Positions 6,342 through 9,347 of a DNA stretch of 9,347 bases are shown here, one piece after another (the first letter of the stretch is position 1; each line of letters begins with the position of its first letter). The DNA is from Actinomycetota bacterium (GTDB lineage: Bacteria; Actinomycetota; UBA4738; G016210805), in contig JACQTL010000167.1 of NCBI GenBank assembly GCA_016210805.1, positions 1-9,347 of the forward strand, in the 5' to 3' direction. Below the pieces are notes generated by a model. It did no database searches, was not told the DNA's origin, and was given only the letters and a program-made list of their open reading frames with translations. The position numbers and the translations under genes were made by a program.

Positions 6342-7069
6342 GGGGTCCGCAGCGACCCGTCCCTGGGGTGCAGGGTCTCGGGAACGATGCCCCACGGCCC
6401 GGCCACCCAGGGCCGGGACTGGGTGTCGTCGATCTCGAAGGCCAGCCGTTCGTCGACCCCGACCACCCCGTCGACGGACATGACCAGCCGCACCAGCACC
6501 GCGATCAGGCTCCGCTGCTCGATCCGGCCCTCCAGGCTGACCACGCCTTCGCGGACGTCCACCCGGATCGAGCCGGGGTCGATCCACAGGGCGTGCTCGA
6601 TCACGTCTCGCACCACCTCTTCGCGGATCTCCCCGTCCGGCCGGAGGAAGACGCGGAGCAGGTCGGCCCGGGAGGCGATCCCGATGACCCGCCGCTCCTC
6701 GTCGACCACCGGCAGCCGCTTCACCCGGCGGTCCGACATCGTCCTGGCCGCCTCGGCCAGCGTGGCCCGGGGGCCGATCGTGATCGCGGGCGCGCTCATC
6801 AGCTCACCGGCCGTCAACGCCTCGGCCTTGGCCCTGGCCACGCGGCGCCGGCGTCCCTCGAAGATGTGGTGTCCCTCCTCGGCCTGCTCGCCCTCCTTGG
6901 GCAGCAGGTCGGCCTCGGAGACGACCCCCACGATCCGCTCCGCGCCGTCCACGACCGGGAGGGCGCTCACCCGGTGCTCGTCCATCAGCCGGACGATCTC
7001 CTTGAACGGGGCGTCCTCGCCGACCACGACCACCTTCTCCGTCATCACGTCCTGCACTCGTCTGCTCAT
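6338..7069 (-). CDS. CBS-CBS-BON domain protein (second copy)
   Basis: This 243-residue soluble protein has a CBS pair followed by a BON domain. CBS1 is about 3-58 (VQDVMTEKVVVVGEDAPF, then SALPVVD and GVVSEADLL) and CBS2 about 88-141 (AGELMSAPAITIGPRATL, RVKRLPVVDEE, GIASRADLLRVF). BON is about 146-213 (GEIREEVVRDVIEHALWID, VREGVVSLEGRIEQRS, VDGVVGV). A 27-residue Trp/Pro-containing tail of no recognised family follows. CBS pairs bind adenine nucleotides and act as energy sensors; BON domains are thought to bind phospholipids or other macromolecules. Mycobacterial hypoxic response protein 1 is a CBS-pair protein in the DosR regulon. I chose ATG 7069 because AAGGAG stands six bases upstream (7076-7081) and the family N-terminus starts there. 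ATGs at 7087 and 7090 would put that AAGGAG inside the coding region. The gene lies 55 bases after the oxidase gene, and its stop overlaps the Usp start. Confidence 0.93.
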   Translation of the reverse strand: MSRRVQDVMTEKVVVVGEDAPFKEIVRLMDEHRVSALPVVDGAERIVGVVSEADLLPKEGEQAEEGHHIFEGRRRRVARAKAEALTAGELMSAPAITIGPRATLAEAARTMSDRRVKRLPVVDEERRVIGIASRADLLRVFLRPDGEIREEVVRDVIEHALWIDPGSIRVDVREGVVSLEGRIEQRSLIAVLVRLVMSVDGVVGVDERLAFEIDDTQSRPWVAGPWGIVPETLHPRDGSLRTP

Positions 7070-7124
7070 CGCTCGCTCCTTCCCCATCACCGGCTACCCG
7101 GCATCGAAGGCTCCCTCCCTCCCC

Positions 7125-8426
7125 TCACTCCACGATCAGGGCGGTGACCATGCCGAACATCCCGTGCGGACCCTCGGCGTGCGTGAGGATGTGGCAGTGG
7201 AAGGCCCAGGCCCCGGGCTCCGTGGCCTCCACGAGCACGTCGACGCGCTGCCCGGGAGCCACCAGGACCGTGTCCATCAGGTACGGGGAGTCGAGGAGGT
7301 GCCCGTCGAGCGCGATCACCTCCTGGGGCATGCCGTGCAGGTGCATCGGATGCACCTGGAGGCCCTCGTTCATGTAGCGGATCCGCACGACCTGGCCCCG
7401 CTCGGCGACGATGGGCTCGGTCGCCGGGAACGACTTCCCGTTCAGGGTGAACCCGAGAGGGCCGTCGTTCAGCACCATCGTGTAGTCGACGTCGGCCCCG
7501 GGGTCGTCCGGGTCCCGCACCACGAACGCCCCGAGCAGCCCCATGGGGACCTGGAAGGCCGCGTTGAAGTGGGAGTGGTACATGTTCGAGCCGGTGTTCC
7601 GGACGGTGAACTCGTAGGTGAAGCTCTCACCGGGCAGGATCGACGGCTGGTTCAGCCCGGGGACCCCGTCCATGTCGTTCGGGACGATCATCCCGTGCAG
7701 GTGCATCGCGGTCGGCTCTGGCAGCTCGTTCCGCAGGACGATCCTGACCCGATCGCCCAGCCGGGCCCTGAGCATCGGCCCGGGGACCATCCCGTTGTAG
7801 GCCCATGCCTCCACGGTGGTGGCCTGGTCCACCTGCCACCGGATCACGCTCGCGGTGAGCTCGAAGACCTTGGTCCCGTCCTGCAGGACCTCCGGCTTCA
7901 GGGGGCGGTTGCCCTTCCCCTCCGTGGGCGCGGGGAAGGCCGCCACGCCCGCCTCGTGCTCGGCGGCCATCTCCTCGGGGGTCATCTCCGGATCCTCCGC
8001 GGGCTGGCCGGCGCCGGCGCCCACCACGAGCACGCCCCGCATGCCCGCGTCGGCGTGGCCGGGGACCTCGCAGACGTACTCGTACTCGCCCGGCTCGAGG
8101 GCCGGGAGGGTGAGCTCGGCGGACCGGCCGCCGTCCAGCATCGGCGTGGCTCCCAGCTCTCCGAAGGAGAGGTTGTGGGGGATCCCCCCGGCGTTCCGGA
8201 CCTCGATCACGATGGGCACCCCCGTCGGCGCCTCCAGCCGAACCGGGTCCACCGAGATGTCGGCCAGCGTGACCGTGAGGTGGACGGGCGCCCCCCCGGC
8301 GTCCTGAGCGCGAGGCGCCGCTCCCCCTCCGTCCGGGTCCAGCGGCCCGAGCCAGGCCAGGGCCAGGATCAGCAGGGCCGCGGCCAGGTGCGAAACGACC
8401 CTCTGGAGCCGTGACGTGCCTCTCAC
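7125..8426 (-). CDS. Exported multicopper oxidase with an extra N-terminal plastocyanin-like domain
   Basis: This 433-residue protein has a hydrophobic N-terminal signal or anchor (about 9-27, no lipobox and no clear twin-arginine motif). The mature part should be outside the membrane. Domain 1 (about 47-136) is a plastocyanin-like cupredoxin with a full type 1 copper set: H84, C119, H124, M129. After a Pro/Glu-rich linker, domains 2 and 3 (about 185-433) form a two-domain multicopper oxidase. HLHG (H242, H244), HSH (H284, H286), HPMHLHG (H359, H362, H364) and HCHILTH (H410, C411, H412, H416), with M423 or M426 as axial ligand, supply the type 1 and trinuclear sites. Such enzymes oxidise a donor (Cu+, phenol or redox protein) and reduce O2 to water; the donor is unknown. 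The HCH motif in the last domain, and none in domain 2, argues against a copper nitrite reductase. The GTG start follows the preceding TAG at once and has AGGAGG eight bases upstream (8435-8440). Confidence 0.95.
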   Translation of the reverse strand: MRGTSRLQRVVSHLAAALLILALAWLGPLDPDGGGAAPRAQDAGGAPVHLTVTLADISVDPVRLEAPTGVPIVIEVRNAGGIPHNLSFGELGATPMLDGGRSAELTLPALEPGEYEYVCEVPGHADAGMRGVLVVGAGAGQPAEDPEMTPEEMAAEHEAGVAAFPAPTEGKGNRPLKPEVLQDGTKVFELTASVIRWQVDQATTVEAWAYNGMVPGPMLRARLGDRVRIVLRNELPEPTAMHLHGMIVPNDMDGVPGLNQPSILPGESFTYEFTVRNTGSNMYHSHFNAAFQVPMGLLGAFVVRDPDDPGADVDYTMVLNDGPLGFTLNGKSFPATEPIVAERGQVVRIRYMNEGLQVHPMHLHGMPQEVIALDGHLLDSPYLMDTVLVAPGQRVDVLVEATEPGAWAFHCHILTHAEGPHGMFGMVTALIVE

Positions 8427-9029
8427 CTACCGAACCTCCTCCTCGACCGGTTCCTCCACCTCGGTCCGATCCACCACGTCGACCACGCCGTCGACGGCGG
8501 CCACGAGCCGCTCGAGGAGGCGCTTGACGTCGGCCCGGGGGACCCGCCCGGACAGCCCGACCACCCCCCTGTCCACCGACACGGACACCCGGCGCGGGGA
8601 GAGCCCGAGCGTGCGAACGAGCACGTCCAGCTCCACCTCCGCCCGGATCTCGCTGTCGGTGCGCAGGTGTCCGCGGAGGAGGTCCGAGCGGGACACGAAC
8701 CCCACGACCCGGTCCCCCCGGAGCACCGGGGCACGCTTCACTCCCCGCCGTTCGAGCAGGCGGACCGCCTCCCTGAGACCCATCTCCTCACCGAGGAAGA
8801 CCACGTCCGCCGACATCACGTCGGCCACCGTGCGCGGCTCCGGCCCGCCGTTCGGAGAGGGGGGCGGGCGCAGGTCCGAGAGCGAGACGACGCCGACCGG
8901 CCGGCCCCCGTCATCGAGGACCGGCATCCCGCCGATCCCCCGCTCCTGCAGGAGGCGGAGGGCGTCGGGAACGGTGGTGGTTGGGCCCACGCTCGACACG
9001 TGGACCGACATGACGTCTCGGACCTTCAC
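8427..9029 (-). CDS. CBS-CBS-BON domain protein (first copy, operon leader)
   Basis: This 200-residue soluble protein has the same order as the second copy. CBS1 is about 1-54 (VRDVMSVHVSSVGPTTTV, GIGGMPVLDDGGRPVGVVSLSD) and CBS2 about 68-121 (VADVMSADVVFLGEEMGL, GVKRAPVLRGDRVVGFVSRSD). BON is about 125-190 (SEIRAEVELDVLVRTLGL, VDRGVVGLSGRVPRADV, VDGVVDVVD). It then ends in an acidic tail (EVEEPVEEEVR) whose codons also hold the ribosome binding site of the oxidase gene. The two copies clearly differ in sequence, so the duplication is not recent, and this one lacks the Trp/Pro tail. The family suggests an adenylate-sensing regulatory protein; no partner can be named. The start is GTG 9029, with a purine-rich GAGCGAGG upstream. 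It is the first gene of the - strand operon and faces the GAF-domain gene across about 150 bases. Confidence 0.93.
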   Translation of the reverse strand: MKVRDVMSVHVSSVGPTTTVPDALRLLQERGIGGMPVLDDGGRPVGVVSLSDLRPPPSPNGGPEPRTVADVMSADVVFLGEEMGLREAVRLLERRGVKRAPVLRGDRVVGFVSRSDLLRGHLRTDSEIRAEVELDVLVRTLGLSPRRVSVSVDRGVVGLSGRVPRADVKRLLERLVAAVDGVVDVVDRTEVEEPVEEEVR

Positions 9030-9086
9030 GGCAACGCCTCGCTCTTCGTCTCGCGTCGAGCATCGCCCCGCTCGGCCGGCCGGTCA

Positions 9087-9102
9087 GGGGTCGAACGTCC
9101 CC
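9087..9102. promoter_or_regulatory. Imperfect palindrome resembling a DosR/DevR box in the divergent promoter region
   Basis: GGGGTCGAACGTCCCC has two-fold symmetry at 12 of 16 positions. Its inner 14 bases (9088-9101) agree with the core of the mycobacterial DosR consensus, GGGACTWWAGTCCC, at 11 positions. The site lies 57 bases before the GTG of the first CBS-BON gene and about 85 before the GAF-protein start, where an activator of either gene could bind. On the - strand a weak -10-like GATGCT (9059-9064) would place the site near -43 from a start at about 9052. Both the box and the promoter are inferred from one copy, and G/C runs are common at this composition. Confidence 0.35.
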
Positions 9103-9186
9103 CCGCGTGTGGGCCGCCCGGCACGGAGGCGCCGGCCGTGCATACCCGAGTGGTAGCTTTCGGCCGGACAGATGGACGGGTCAGCG

Positions 9187-9347
9187 ATGGCTGATAGACA
9201 GCGGAAGCTCCTGGAGGCGGGGCTGGCCCTGTCCTCCGAGCTGTCGCTCCCCGCCGTCCTTCAGCGGATCGTGGAGCTCGCCGCCGAGATTGCCGACGCC
9301 CGGTACGGGGCCCTGGGCGTGATCGGGCCCGGCGGACGGATCGCCGA
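9187..9347 (+). CDS. GAF-domain protein, probably a DevS/DosS-like sensor histidine kinase (3' end outside window)
   Basis: The frame runs from ATG 9187 to the window end without a stop and gives 53 complete residues. The sequence (LLEAGLALSSELSLPAVLQRI, then VELAAEIADARYGALGVIG and GGRIAE) is the N-terminal helix and first strands of a GAF domain. This form is typical of actinobacterial DevS/DosS-like histidine kinases, which sense redox state, O2, NO or CO through GAF domains and phosphorylate a NarL-type response regulator. The kinase part lies beyond the window, so a GAF phosphatase or another output is possible, and no haem ligand can be judged from this part. An in-frame ATG at 9172 would add five residues; a stop at 9154-9156 limits the start to one of these two. 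It is transcribed away from the CBS-BON/oxidase operon and could regulate it. Confidence 0.8.
   Translation, partial: MADRQRKLLEAGLALSSELSLPAVLQRIVELAAEIADARYGALGVIGPGGRIA

Noticed and set aside
6342..6587. N-terminal extension of the universal stress protein by 82 residues
   Set aside because: The extension is low complexity and overlaps the CBS-BON gene; the ATG at 6341 gives the normal Usp start and an ATGA coupling.
7103..7127. G-rich run on the - strand between the oxidase and second CBS-BON genes, considered as a G-quadruplex
   Set aside because: Only three runs of three or more G stand close together; the fourth needed for a standard quadruplex is missing.
5268..8414. A 1048-codon open frame on the + strand antisense to the right-hand operon
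   Set aside because: The translation is rich in Arg, Gly, Pro and His without domains, and it lies opposite five genes with clear families. Long stop-free shadow frames are expected at this GC content.
9130..9171. Candidate -10 element TAGCTT for the GAF-domain gene
   Set aside because: It fits TANNNT but has no -35 partner at a proper distance and lies only about 13-28 bases before the possible start codons.

Overview
This is a very GC-rich window of about 9.3 kb. Coding density, GTG starts, Shine-Dalgarno (SD) sites and the gene set all fit an actinobacterium (Actinomycetota), probably one of the less studied soil or aquatic lineages and not a classic model genus. That assignment is an inference from composition and gene families. 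I see no RNA genes, insertion sequences, CRISPR array or long non-coding stretch; the longest gap between genes is about 150 bases.

The left half is on the + strand. It starts inside the 3' end of a pyruvate:ferredoxin oxidoreductase gene (nifJ type). A dihydroorotate dehydrogenase-like flavoprotein without the usual catalytic loop follows, then a GNAT acetyltransferase. After about 100 bases containing a hairpin come a 61-residue single-span membrane protein with a consensus ribosome binding site and, six bases later, an 873-residue P2-type (calcium-pump-like) cation ATPase.

The right half is on the - strand and reads as an operon from position 9029 down to about 5015. Its order is a CBS-CBS-BON protein, an exported three-cupredoxin multicopper oxidase, a second CBS-CBS-BON protein, a tandem universal stress protein, and a small GerW/YtfJ-family membrane-anchored protein. 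Coupling is tight: a TAG stop is followed at once by the next GTG start, and there is one ATGA overlap. The last gene overlaps the 3' end of the ATPase gene tail to tail. At the right edge a GAF-domain protein, probably a DevS/DosS-like sensor kinase, begins divergently on the + strand.

Together the set (low-potential pyruvate oxidation, CtpF-like P2 ATPase, tandem Usp, CBS proteins, GAF sensor) resembles the hypoxia/dormancy (DosR) regulon of mycobacteria, here collected in one place and joined to a copper oxidase. The divergent promoter region carries an imperfect palindrome, GGGGTCGAACGTCCCC, that matches the core of the mycobacterial DosR box at 11 of 14 positions. The regulon idea is an inference; the individual protein families are well supported.
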